Below are positions 37,683 to 44,871 of a stretch of 64,000 nucleotides of DNA, in pieces. Below the pieces are notes generated by a model. That model was not told the origin of the DNA and ran no database searches. It was given only the letters and a program-made list of their open reading frames with translations. The DNA lies in the NCBI RefSeq assembly GCF_043641665.1, contig NC_092180.1, positions 13,509,891-13,573,890 of the forward strand. Reading direction: 5' to 3'. Position numbers and translations under genes: made by a program. The stretch comes from Enoplosus armatus. Lineage: Eukaryota > Chordata > Actinopteri > Centrarchiformes > Enoplosidae. Numbering within the stretch: position 1 is the first letter of the stretch; the number at the start of each line of letters is the position of its first letter.

Positions 37683-39777
37683 ACCAACCATCAGACCTCT
37701 TCAGTCTGTTATGTTTTCTTTGCAGGTCTAACCTCATGGGAACTAAGTTCACTGTATACGACAGCGGACTGAACCCTATGAAGAGCACCACCAGCCTCGA
37801 AGCTAGCAACCTGCGTCAAGAGCTAGCAGCCATTTGCTATGTGAGTTGGTCAAAATGCTCCTTAAGCCCAAGATGTACTCATATCTTTAAACACAAATGT
37901 TGAGCAATAAGAAACATGATATTTCAGTGTGATTACATATACAGAAATACAATACATGATTAGGGCTTACATGGTTTGAAGTAATGTCATTTTTCTAAGA
38001 AGCCACTTTACTTGGAATGATTTAATATCAGAGGTATATGTCATTTTATTTGCTTTGAAAATACGACATCCAGGTTAATGTGTCTGGTGGCCTTTGAAAT
38101 GCACAGTTCCATTTAGAGAGTTTGGCTCAGACAGTCAGATAAAGACATTCATGCAACGAACGGAGGAGTCAGGGCATTGCCATGATCAGGTTGAAATCAA
38201 GTTATCATCTATGCGTGTATAAATCCATTCAAGTATTTATAAAGGAGAACGGCCTTAACTTTTATTGCAGACAGAGATAACTTTCAATAATCCACAATAA
38301 CATAGCCTTTGCTTAATTAGGAGGTAGCTATTAGTTCAACAAAGAACATATATCCTTTGTAGAAAATGTTACGTTGCACCAAGTAGATAGTGCAGTGTAT
38401 AATTCTTCAGATGGATACATGTACATTTGTTTCTTGCTGTGTATTTAATGCAGTTTCAGATATAATGTGACATAATGGATATTTGATATATAAATATTCT
38501 GTCATATGTTATTAAAGCTTAGCAAGCTTGTTGGGTGAACATGCTTACAGTATAGTTCATCATCTTTTCAATCTAGGAAACCAATGTCTTAGGATTCAAA
38601 GGACCTCGCAAAATGAGTGTCATCATTCCTGGAATGAACATGGACCATGAGAGAGTGTCTATTCGCCCACGAAATGTATGTTATCTTCATTTCTCAATGG
38701 CCACATCTGTGCTGACCAATTCAACCTCGTCTAATACTAATACATAATTGATCTGGTGTCCATGTCCGACGGTCCTCGACTCTTCATTACAGGACCATGA
38801 GTCACTGCTGGCCAGGTGGCAGAACAAGAACACAGAGAGCGTGATCGAACTTCATAACAAGACGCCTGTGTGGAACGATGACACACAATCATATGTGCTC
38901 AACTTCCATGGCAGAGTCACTCAGGCCTCCGTCAAGAATTTCCAAATCATTCACGACAATGACCGTGAGTTCCACACCTCTAAACTGTTTCATGGTTTCA
39001 TTTTAAATACAACTAACAGATCCCTGTTTTTGTACATTTTGCCATGATTGCATTGTACGTTTGTCATGTAGTAAGTCATGCGGAGACCCACAGTGCTCAA
39101 TATTAAATGAACAAGGAAGACATTGTGAAATGCACAATCATATGAACAAGTACAGACTAATAATGAATATGACATTACATAAACTTTATTTCATCCTCCT
39201 TCTTCTCACAGTAAAAATATTATAAAACACCATTTTCCCCAATAATAATCCTAATAATTTTATTTCATGATCTCACTTTTTAGTCTTTATTTTTCAGTCA
39301 AGACAAACAGGGCAGAGCCAATTATGTGATGGCAGGTGATCGGTTTGAATGAACTAACAGCCAATCACATAACATAATATTCATTCATATTGGGCTGGGG
39401 TTTTAAAAGTTTTAGGATAGCGGACAGTAAAGAGTCAGACAGGAAACGAGGGGAGAGAGAGAGAGAGAGCAACAAATGATTATTTCAAGTCCTAAACACA
39501 GCCTTCATTTATTCATTATGGATTAATTATTTGTTTCATAACAACTTTGTTTTCATAATTAAGAATACAAATTAAAGGCAGGGGAGAATATTGTTTCGAA
39601 GCAGCTTGACCAAAATGTGTTTCCTGGTTCTTCTCTCCTGCAGCTGACTACATTGTGATGCAGTTTGGCCGTGTGGCAGAAGATGTCTTCACCATGGACT
39701 ATAACTACCCAATGTGTGCCCTGCAAGCCTTTGCCATTGCCCTCTCCAGCTTTGACAGCAAGTTAGCCTGTGAATAG
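1070..39777 (+). CDS. tub: tub, tubby bipartite transcription factor / tubby-domain adaptor (spliced, 12 coding exons, long first-exon form)
   Basis: Joining 1070-1125, 27201-27252, 29806-29968, 30755-30892, 32802-32957, 33874-33995, 34948-35139, 35446-35558, 37726-37840, 38577-38675, 38793-38964 and 39644-39777 gives 1512 nt, a 503-aa protein, with every phase matching. The N-terminal part (about residues 19-45, [15 protein letters not shown] then KQKKKRQEP) matches the IFT-A-binding and basic NLS segment of TUB/TULP3. A low-complexity middle has a Lys-rich run, an acidic EEEDDEDE patch and a Ser run. The tubby domain fills about residues 248-503, including [10 protein letters not shown] (the PIP2-contact region) and the invariant end FDSKLACE. 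Mammalian TUB is 505-506 aa in its short form. Known family role: phosphoinositide-tethered adaptor for trafficking of membrane proteins into cilia, with neuronal and retinal importance. The assembly rests on recognised homology; no transcript was seen. Confidence 0.96.
1261..1276. repeat. Poly-C homopolymer
   Basis: A run of 16 C directly follows GTGGGA about 135 bases after exon A. It is a likely place for a length error or polymorphism, and its G-rich complement may stall polymerases. Confidence 0.95.
1521..1546. repeat. CTAT tetranucleotide microsatellite
   Basis: About six and a half perfect CTAT units in tub intron 1. Confidence 0.95.
3167..3710. mobile_element. MITE-like DNA element with terminal inverted repeats
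   Basis: The left end (3167-3193, reading ...GTTCAAAATTGCATACTAAC) is an imperfect inverted copy of the right end (3683-3710, GTTAGTATGTGATTTCAAAC then ACAGCCCC). Sub-terminal sequence is rich in TACTACATACT/CGTACT-type repeats. There is no transposase frame, so the element is non-autonomous. I did not identify a clear target-site duplication, so the superfamily (hAT or other) stays open. Similar ends are common among fish DNA transposons. Confidence 0.65.
11491..11573. mobile_element. Short inverted-repeat element, copy 1
   Basis: After TCAAGACAAACAGG, arm 11509-11526 is inverted at 11556-11573 with 16 of 18 matches and a 29-nt loop. A second copy with the same leader, arms and loop size lies at 39298-39373 in tub intron 11. 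This indicates a dispersed MITE-like family. No coding capacity. Confidence 0.6.
13261..13420. promoter_or_regulatory. CpG-rich patch with X-box-like motif in tub intron 1
   Basis: A local GC- and CpG-rich patch in AT-rich intron contains GTTGCCATGGTCAC at 13277-13290. This fits the RFX X-box pattern GTNRCC-N2-RGYAAC with one mismatch in the second half-site. RFX factors drive many ciliary genes and tubby acts in ciliary trafficking, so an enhancer or third promoter is plausible. This is inference only. Confidence 0.4.
15215..15273. repeat. (AC)n microsatellite
   Basis: About 29 uninterrupted AC units. The His-Thr or Thr-His repeat frames that read through it are artefacts of the dinucleotide repeat. 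Confidence 0.98.
15474..15508. repeat. (GT)n microsatellite
   Basis: About 16 GT units with one interruption. The tract is complementary to the AC tract about 200 bases upstream. Confidence 0.97.
15990..16330. promoter_or_regulatory. Candidate conserved non-coding element
   Basis: Unique-looking, repeat-free AT-rich sequence with several TAAT/ATTA cores and CCATTATGAATTG-type homeodomain-like sites, and no open frame. The composition is typical of vertebrate enhancers, but conservation cannot be judged from one sequence. Confidence 0.25.
18485..18560. repeat. Interspersed repeat fragment (CAGTGCCTTGCTCAAGG type)
   Basis: 18492-18510 carries the phrase CAGTGCCTTGCTCAAGGAC, which recurs in many teleost interspersed repeats. 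Only a fragment is present, so the family cannot be named. Confidence 0.5.
19776..19810. other. Perfect 11-bp hairpin
   Basis: TGGTAGACTGC (19776-19786) is perfectly inverted at 19800-19810 around a 13-nt loop. The flanks do not pair, so it is shorter than a microRNA precursor stem. Confidence 0.6.
20441..21419 (+). promoter_or_regulatory. tub: Probable proximal tub promoter and 5' UTR (exon B)
   Basis: This stretch leads into exon B. It is strongly purine-rich on the + strand from about 20689 to 21120, with a long GA/G-run block at 20959-21000. A small upstream open frame at 21094-21276 (60 aa) lies in the likely 5' leader and resembles nothing I know. No TATA box is obvious. GA-rich initiator regions are common in TATA-less brain promoters, but the start site is inferred. 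Confidence 0.5.
20959..21000 (+). repeat. Polypurine (GA/G) tract
   Basis: An almost pure A/G strand ending in a run of nine G. Such homopurine tracts can form triplex (H-DNA) or G-quadruplex structures. The long minus-strand frame across it is a composition artefact. Confidence 0.8.
21420..21457 (+). CDS. tub: tub alternative first coding exon B
   Basis: The exon encodes [12 protein letters not shown] plus AG, then donor AG|GTACTG. It matches the first exon of the mammalian short isoform, which begins MTSKPHSDWIPYS. The phase (12 codons plus two bases) equals that of exon A and joins the C at 27201 to give Ser. With the eleven shared exons the protein is 497 aa, against 505-506 in mouse and human. 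The homologous leader makes this the better-supported of the two starts. Confidence 0.92.
21862..21911. repeat. (ATT)n-(GTT)n compound microsatellite
   Basis: About nine ATT units, a CATTATT interruption, then about six GTT units. Confidence 0.95.
25690..25780. mobile_element. Teleost-type interspersed repeat fragment
   Basis: The wording AAGTCAGTTTTATTTATATAG followed by a CAAT/GCAATCTGTACAGCATAC tail is typical of an abundant fish repeat tail (TTTATTTATATAGC type). The fragment is short and has no coding sequence. Its class, SINE or LINE tail, is not determined. Confidence 0.55.
27201..27252 (+). CDS. tub: tub exon 2 (GC-type donor)
   Basis: Completes Ser from the first exon and encodes [17 protein letters not shown], very close to [17 protein letters not shown] of mammals. 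The acceptor is TTTGCAG|C. The donor is CAG|GCAAGT, a GC donor with an otherwise perfect consensus. Using the GT three bases further on would add four bases and break the frame into exon 3. This segment begins the N-terminal helix that contacts IFT-A in the TUB/TULP3 family. Confidence 0.95.
27253..29805 (+). other. tub: tub intron 2 (GC-AG)
   Basis: Starts GCAAGT and ends CCACAACAG. It contains a diverged tandem duplication (27550-27931) and otherwise AT-rich sequence with no supported exon. Confidence 0.85.
27550..27931. repeat. Diverged ~195-bp tandem duplication
   Basis: Two head-to-tail units (about 27550-27737 and 27751-27931) share, in order, GACATTGTG, an AT-rich ATTATATTGAGA-like block, the identical 19-mer AAGGTCCATTGGATGAAAA (27661 and 27860) and CTCCATCAG. 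Spacings of 193-208 bases show that the copies have diverged by indels. Confidence 0.75.
29806..29968 (+). CDS. tub: tub exon 3
   Basis: Encodes [20 protein letters not shown], then a basic [20 protein letters not shown] stretch and a Ser/Asn run. It is nearly identical to the mammalian segment. The KKKR group is part of the nuclear localisation and basic region after the IFT-A-binding helix. Acceptor AACAG|CGG; donor CATG|GTGAGT; ends in phase 1. Confidence 0.97.
29969..30754 (+). other. tub: tub intron 3
   Basis: AT-rich, no exon, repeat or motif that I can support. GTGAGT start and TTTAG end. Confidence 0.9.
30755..30892 (+). CDS. tub: tub exon 4
   Basis: Encodes [16 protein letters not shown], a Ser/Lys-rich linker and the conserved basic end [11 protein letters not shown] (mammals: RKEKKGKHKG). 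This is the poorly conserved, probably disordered region between the N-terminal helix and the tubby domain. Phase 1 at both ends. Donor AAAG|GTCAGC is weaker than its neighbours. Confidence 0.92.
30893..32801 (+). other. tub: tub intron 4
   Basis: About 1.9 kb AT-rich, with no exon or named element found. It ends in a tandem CAGCAG acceptor. Confidence 0.88.
32802..32957 (+). CDS. tub: tub exon 5
   Basis: Encodes [20 protein letters not shown], then an acidic/Gln-rich linker and [11 protein letters not shown]. It aligns with mammalian GPVQILTVGQ...QDLRATMQRKG. The acceptor is a NAGNAG pair: using the second AG (exon from 32805) deletes one Ala and keeps the frame. Donor AAAG|GTACTG; phase 1. 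Confidence 0.94.
32958..33873 (+). other. tub: tub intron 5
   Basis: AT-rich, no supported exon or element. Ends with a long T-rich tract and TATAG. Confidence 0.9.
33874..33995 (+). CDS. tub: tub exon 6
   Basis: Encodes [16 protein letters not shown], then [20 protein letters not shown]. This is the acidic and Ser patch just before the tubby domain, with counterparts SMSFDEDEEDEE and [20 protein letters not shown] in human. Starts in phase 1 and ends in phase 0. Acceptor TATAG|GT; donor CAAG|GTAAAA. Confidence 0.97.
33996..34947 (+). other. tub: tub intron 6
   Basis: No exon or element recognised. The open frame running into exon 7 from upstream is a chance extension. Confidence 0.9.
34948..35139 (+). 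CDS. tub: tub exon 7 (start of tubby domain)
   Basis: A short Pro-rich linker ([13 protein letters not shown]) is followed by [20 protein letters not shown] and [20 protein letters not shown], the first strands of the tubby barrel. 64 whole codons. Acceptor CCCACAG|GAG; donor AAG|GTGAGA. Almost residue-for-residue as in mammalian TUB. Confidence 0.98.
35140..35445 (+). other. tub: tub intron 7
   Basis: 306-nt intron. Retention would give a basic read-through tail ending at a stop. This looks like ordinary intron, not coding. Confidence 0.92.
35446..35558 (+). CDS. tub: tub exon 8 (PIP2-contact segment)
   Basis: Encodes [20 protein letters not shown], then [18 protein letters not shown]. The basic GRKRKK segment holds the Lys and Arg that contact PI(4,5)P2 in mouse tubby, which tether the protein to membranes until the lipid is cleaved. 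Ends in phase 2 with donor TGAG|GTAAGC. Confidence 0.98.
35559..37725 (+). other. tub: tub intron 8
   Basis: AT-rich, no exon. Contains a long (CA)n tract at 37626-37681 that ends 44 bases before the acceptor TTCTTTGCAG. Confidence 0.9.
37626..37681. repeat. (CA)n microsatellite next to the exon 9 acceptor
   Basis: About 28 CA units. Intronic CA repeats bind hnRNP L and can change use of a neighbouring exon. Here the tract lies between the likely branch region and the upstream intron. Confidence 0.97.
37726..37840 (+). CDS. tub: tub exon 9
   Basis: Encodes [20 protein letters not shown], then [18 protein letters not shown]. Matches mammalian [20 protein letters not shown] and the following segment. 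The fish sequence is one residue shorter in the Ser/Thr loop. Starts after phase 2, ends in phase 0; donor TAT|GTGAGT. Confidence 0.98.
37841..38576 (+). other. tub: tub intron 9
   Basis: AT-rich, no exon or named element seen. Acceptor TTTCAATCTAG. Confidence 0.9.
38577..38675 (+). CDS. tub: tub exon 10
   Basis: Encodes [20 protein letters not shown], then [13 protein letters not shown]: 33 whole codons, part of the tubby barrel. Only conservative changes from mammalian TUB. Confidence 0.98.
38793..38964 (+). CDS. tub: tub exon 11
   Basis: Encodes [40 protein letters not shown] and [17 protein letters not shown]. This is the most conserved tubby-domain stretch, including the [15 protein letters not shown] signature. 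Separated from exon 10 by a 117-nt intron. Donor ACC|GTGAGT, phase 1. Confidence 0.98.
38965..39643 (+). other. tub: tub intron 11
   Basis: Non-coding. Contains the second copy of the short inverted-repeat element (39298-39373) and a GA run at 39450-39470. Acceptor TCTCTCCTGCAG. Confidence 0.9.
39298..39373. mobile_element. Short inverted-repeat element, copy 2
   Basis: TCAAGACAAACAGGG leader, then arm 39316-39332 inverted at 39361-39373 with a 28-nt loop. Same layout as 11491-11573. Confidence 0.6.
39644..39777 (+). CDS. tub: tub exon 12 (last coding exon)
   Basis: Encodes [40 protein letters not shown] and ACE, then TAG at 39775-39777. This is the tubby C-terminal signature: a hydrophobic helix that plugs the beta-barrel, ending in the nearly invariant FDSKLACE. 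The residue before the CALQAF signature is Met, where mammals have Leu. Confidence 0.99.
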
Positions 39778-41580
39778 ATTCCCAGCCTGAAGTTCAGTGG
39801 AGAACTGGTCCATCTGTCCTCTCAACAAGGGCTGTTAATGTTCCCTGGGGCTGGTCTGAGATCTCCAAATCACCCAGTACCTTGGAAGTCCTGCATATCC
39901 CAAAATGCTTTATGGGCCTCAAGTTTTGTGTGTATGTGTGTGTCGAGGGGTGGGGTTGGGTGGGGGGCACCTCGGGATGGTCTTGGTCAGTGGAAGAAAA
40001 CAAGCACAAAGAGTGATCCACTTTCAAAATCAAATTCATTTGTTTTGATAACTATAGTCCTTTTGTACTGTAATGGCATTCTAAAAACAAACACTGTTCC
40101 TTTATGTAGTAGTTAGAGAAATTTAACATTTCTTTATCTGTAAATTATAACTAACAATTACACATCTGTAAGTTTTAAAAGTTGACTGGATTTTTTTTAT
40201 GTAAAAAAAAAAAAGAAAACACAATGTCACACTCTTCCTCAAGCATGAATATTGCTTATATAGTTACTGAATTCAAAATAACATGCACGTCACGATATAT
40301 TTATTTTGTTATTTATGTATTTATTACATGTTAATTTTGTTTTCTGTTATCATTTGTAACAATTTTGGCTGTATTGGCTCCATGGAGCTGCAAGCACATA
40401 AATTAGCATCACAATAAGGAATATCTCTTGTATCCACGCAAAACAATTAGCGACTTGTACATGAACAGGGCGAAGGTATGTTACACTGCGCTGTGTACCA
40501 TATACACAATCGTGTGACAGTGTCATGTATGTGAATGTATAGGATGATGGTGCACTTTACTTTGAAGTCTGTAGTGGATGAGATATAGCTGTACATACTT
40601 TATTGTGCCTTTGAAGACTAATTCCAGTGTTACGCTTTGGCCATAAAATGAGCTGAGCTTGAATTGGTCTTTGCTGTTCTTGCTGTCTTCACATGCATTG
40701 GAGATATTTCTCTGTAGCTACTTTGAATTCAGTTGTCTGGTGCGGAGTTAATTTAGACTGATTAAACAGCTGGAGTTGTGAAACCTCCGGGAGATAATAA
40801 TCCAAAGTGCATATCATCGGACAACATTTTAGCAATTGTCCAGATATATTTAAATTACAGTAAGGCCTACAACACATTACACTAAAGAGGTGAATAATTA
40901 TTTACGTTGCAGCAGATATAATATCGAAGGCACTCAGGCTTAAGGTTGTGCTCATATCTTCTGATGTCTCCTACCTGTAAAAAATAAACTGAACACAGAT
41001 TGACTTACTGCCAACAAACACATAGCAACAGTGTGAATCTGCCACAGCTTCTACACTTGCATAGTTCATCTCCTGCTCTTTGCAACTTTGATTAATTTTA
41101 TGCTCCACTGAGGTGGAGTTTGATACATTCCTCATCTGACTGGCTGTACGTTTCTATATCACGTGGTTTATTGCTGTTCACATTTTTACTCAAAATATTA
41201 TTCCTCTTGCTCCTTATGGGGAAGTATCCTTTCTCAAATATATGACAGTATTTTGTATTTTATGACCTTTAAAAAATGCTGAATGAAGGCAAAGAACAAT
41301 CTCTGATACCGATATTGTTACTGTGGGTTATGAGGAAATCAAATGTGCTATTCTTGTACTCAATTGTGTTCTAACTATTTTAAATTTCTATTTTAAAATT
41401 GTTGATACTCTTGCTGTAAAGTCTGCTTTTCATACATGTGTCCAGGAACCAAAGGTTCTTTCACTTTCTGTTTTTAGTGCTCTCGTTGTAATGTACAGTA
41501 AATGGTGTACAATTTACTGTGGTGGTATAGACACAGTCCTTTGATCATGGAAAAAAATAAAACTTAAGTCAAAATATGTG
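39778..41580 (+). other. tub: tub 3' UTR
   Basis: About 1.8 kb after the stop, AT-rich. A first AATAAA is at 40983-40988; a better one is at 41556-41561, with a TGTGTTCTGTTC GU-rich element just downstream. The UTR end is inferred from these signals. Open frames within it are short and not protein-like. Confidence 0.7.
41556..41561 (+). terminator. tub: Likely tub poly(A) signal
   Basis: AATAAA in an A-rich run, followed by a TGTGTTCTGTTC downstream element about 15 bases later. The upstream AATAAA at 40983 is an alternative. Confidence 0.65.
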
Positions 41581-41910
41581 TTCTGTTCAAAACTACTGAA
41601 CTCTTTTGAGTTACATGTTTATGAATTTGATGCAGTCTTTTACCTTTTGCTCCTCTTTCAAACAGTGAACATACCATCTCTTTTCAGGTATCAGTCACCT
41701 TCTTCTGAACTACACTTGTGGTTCCTAATTAGACCAGTTAATGTAACATTTAGAGTAATGCTGAAATCCAGTGGCAAGGTGTATCAGTTCGTTTCGCCAA
41801 GTCCTGTGGATTGTTTATAGAGGGGAGAATCAAACACCCACATGATGCGTGAAGTGGAAGAACATAAAATGCACCCAGAAAGATTGTATTGGAAGTTGAC
41901 AAGCAATGCT
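41581..41910. other. Gap between convergent tub and ric3
   Basis: About 0.3 kb between the inferred poly(A) sites of the two genes. No gene seen. Confidence 0.6.
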
Positions 41911-41913
41911 GTC

Positions 41914-41919
41914 TTTATT
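41914..41919 (-). terminator. ric3: Candidate ric3 poly(A) signal
   Basis: TTTATT on the + strand is AATAAA for ric3. It is the last good candidate before the tub 3' end. Confidence 0.5.
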
Positions 41920-43698
41920 GTGTGTATTTTTACAACAGCGTGAACAGAAAAAGGTTGCATGGCTTTTAAATTACAATACGTTGCAGTAACTGGTTTGCCT
42001 ACAACCTTGCCTACTAGCTAATACTTCAGGGGTGGCAGTGTGATGTGCAAACAGGATCCATTGTTCAGTGCTACACTGGCACTCGACACAAAACAGTTCC
42101 AACATTACAGAGATGTCTGGGATGATAATCAAGCATTAAAAACAGACAGATGTTACATCCTTTTCTGAATGGCTAAAGCTACATTTCACATCACTTGTTG
42201 TTTTTTTCAATATTTTTTGTCTTTCTTTCTTTCTTGTCTGATCCTTTTTTTCTGCTTTGTATTTCTGTAAGAGAGAGACCTCTGACCATGGTTGTTGCTG
42301 CTTGATCTTACCATTACATCAACTCATCAATACCTCTATTCCTCTGAGACGAAGATTCAGCTCAGTTGTCACCTTCTTTTATGATCATCTTGAACAAAAA
42401 ATAATCTTTTTTAAGTCACAACCAGAAAACCTGCTGAACAATATAATTACAATAGAAAATGGATTTTGTAACAACTGTAATCCTAAATATTTAACTAAAA
42501 AGGGCCATATATATAAATATATATATATAAAGTTCAAAATCATTTTAAAATGGCAAAGTAATTTTCCTTACAAATGTCAGTAAAAACCTTTTCATACAGC
42601 TGACATTTTGCCTTGTCATACTAGAAGAAGCACAGGTGTATCTAATGTCCACAGTGAGATGTCAGCTGCAAGAATACTGAGGCTGTTGAGAAAGATATGG
42701 GACTGATGCTGACAAACTGTTGTGACAAATATTAAAAGAAACAATCTTTTAACATCACCCTCCATTTCTATTGAAAGATTGAGACTGTACTGTCTGTCAT
42801 AATGTCATTACAAGTGGGATATTTTGTGCTATTTCTCAGTAATATTGAAACACTTCATTACCTTTGACCATGGCACACAGTTGCCCAACTACTAGAGTTA
42901 GTCCCTGGCCCTTGTGCTGTGACAGCTCACTGCTCCTAAACAGTTAGAATGGATCAAGTGCAGAAGATGGATCTCCCTAAAGCGTTTAATAGTGTAACTT
43001 AATCACATCAATCACTAGAGGCAGCAATGCAAAAAGCAGCTAATGACTTAATGTCGGCCACTTGAAGTCAAAGTCTGTGCTGCTGTGGCACCTGAGATCT
43101 ATCTTACCACATCCTTCCCATGTTTCTGCACTGATCTGTATTCATAAATCTTCATGCTCACGTTTACTCCGTATATTGACAGGAGCTTTGCTGCTATTTA
43201 CAACAACTACCAATTTGCAGCCTCCACATGCTTTACTTCTACTCAGTTTGTGTGCACCCTGGATATGATAATTCTTGCTGGGGGGTTATTTGCAATGATC
43301 CCTGGACGTTATGCATCATGGTGCCGTGTATTCTAAGCTGTTATGCCGCATTACCGCAACAGGGAGCATCCCCAAGAGTAGAACCACATTGCACCACCAG
43401 ATGGAGCCAGATATTGCATGACAGTCTCAGGCACTGCACACTCTGCACCTGCTGTGAGCACTCATGGCTTCTGTGGAACATGAGACACATTTTCTGATTC
43501 AAATGTAATAACAATAGTGTCGTGTAAAAGTCATCTTATAGGATTATAATAGTAGTGCAAACATTCTGTGGGTCACCAAACTACTACATTTGGAGAGCCT
43601 TTCTCGATGAAAGAAAAAAAAGCAAATGAGCAGTCGCTAACTTTATAATAATTTTCAATTCTTTCAATAGTTTTAAAGGCTCTGCACACACACACACA

Positions 43699-43772
43699 CA
43701 CACAGGTGTTTTTAATTCACCTGAGTGATTGGACCGTTGCCCGGAATTATGTTCAGTAAAAACACCTGTGTG
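43699..43772. repeat. Perfect 15-bp inverted repeat in ric3 3' UTR
   Basis: CACACAGGTGTTTTT at 43699-43713 is exactly inverted at 43758-43772 with 44 bases between. It may be a MITE remnant or a 3'-UTR hairpin. Confidence 0.65.
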
Positions 43773-44119
43773 GGTGTACCATGGTCATTGAGCATGATGT
43801 ATATCAGAAAAAGTTATTGTTCCAAATCTGTTATGCCAGAAAAAGGAAATTTGAGAAGCCCTCTAAATAAAGAAAACATACAATTGTAATTGCTGAAATG
43901 CTCCTTGAGCCTGAAACTTTCTTTTCACCGTTTGTTTGTCAATATCAAGTCAAAACTGGAAATAGAAAGACTGTAAATGAAAATATACATAGCAAGCACC
44001 AGAAGCTCATGTTCTACATTTTACACATTTAAGGGATCAGTAATAAACAAAGCACAATTTGAGAAACATTGAGTTCACTGTATGTTTAAAAACTCAATTC
44101 AGGTAATTGGAAAAGTCCT

Positions 44120-44871
44120 TCACGTCTCCCTCCTGTTCCGCATCCTCAGCCCACTCACCCCGACTTCCTTGGGCACGTCTGCATGGATGGAACCGTCACC
44201 CTCCACAGGCGCTGACATTAACAAATACTCTTCGTCATCCTCCTCTGCTTCTTCCTCCGGGTTGGGGCCGCCCTCGCAACTGAACTGCAGGCTCTCTGCC
44301 TCCATCACTGGGTCGTCTTCATACACTTCCTCCTCCTCTTCTTCCACCTCTGTCCCCTCGTCCTCTTCCTCCACCTCATCTTCCTTCTCCTCTTCCTCCT
44401 CTTCATAAGTATCCTCTTTAGGGTAGTGGAACACATCTCTGTGGTCACTGAAGCTGATTTGCTTCTTCCCTCCATTGAGACACTGAAGCTCTTTGCTCAC
44501 CTCCAAACCAAGTCTCTCCTGCTTTCTTTCTGCAGCCGGCTGGAATGAAGGAAGACTAAGCAACAGCCTTTTTTCTGCTTCCTCTTCCTCTTCCTCCTCC
44601 TCCTCCTCTATGTCTTCTTCCACTTCCTCCACTTCTTCCTCTATGTCCTCATCTTCCTCCTCCTCTTGCGCTCCGTCCTCCTCCTCTTCCTCTTCATCCT
44701 CCTCTTGCACTATGGATAGCTTCCTTGCCATAACCTCTTCCTCCTCTTGCTCCATCCTCTCTGCCAGGGCCTCGGCGGTGGGCTGGTTGGGAGGTACCTC
44801 CAGCATAATGGTGTCAAATCTGCATCGGTCATAGTTATCATCATACACTGGGTAGGTCTCCTCTGGGTAGC
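44120..44871 (-). CDS. ric3: ric3 exon 6 (acidic C-terminal tail)
   Basis: Starts GYPEETYPVYDDNYDRCRFD, then LAERMEQEEEEVMARK, then two long Glu/Asp-rich tracts around a less acidic middle, and the end VSGLRMRNRRET with TGA at 44122-44120. GAG/GAA triplet runs explain the length gain over mammals. The Ser-rich frames on the opposite strand are shadows of these repeats. Confidence 0.96.

Larger units (their letters stand above)
41911..44119 (-). other. ric3: ric3 3' UTR (inferred)
   Basis: Sequence downstream of the ric3 stop, read on the minus strand to an AATAAA at 41914-41919. It contains a perfect 15-bp inverted repeat (43699-43713 and 43758-43772) next to a short CA tract. No other coding sequence is visible. 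The extent is inferred from the poly(A) signal. Confidence 0.55.

Noticed and set aside
37507..37903. Open frames through the CA repeat by tub exon 9
   Set aside because: Microsatellite artefacts. Only the exon 9 frame is supported.
44082..44834. Ser-rich + strand frames opposite ric3 exon 6
   Set aside because: Shadows of the GAG/GAA-rich ric3 coding strand.
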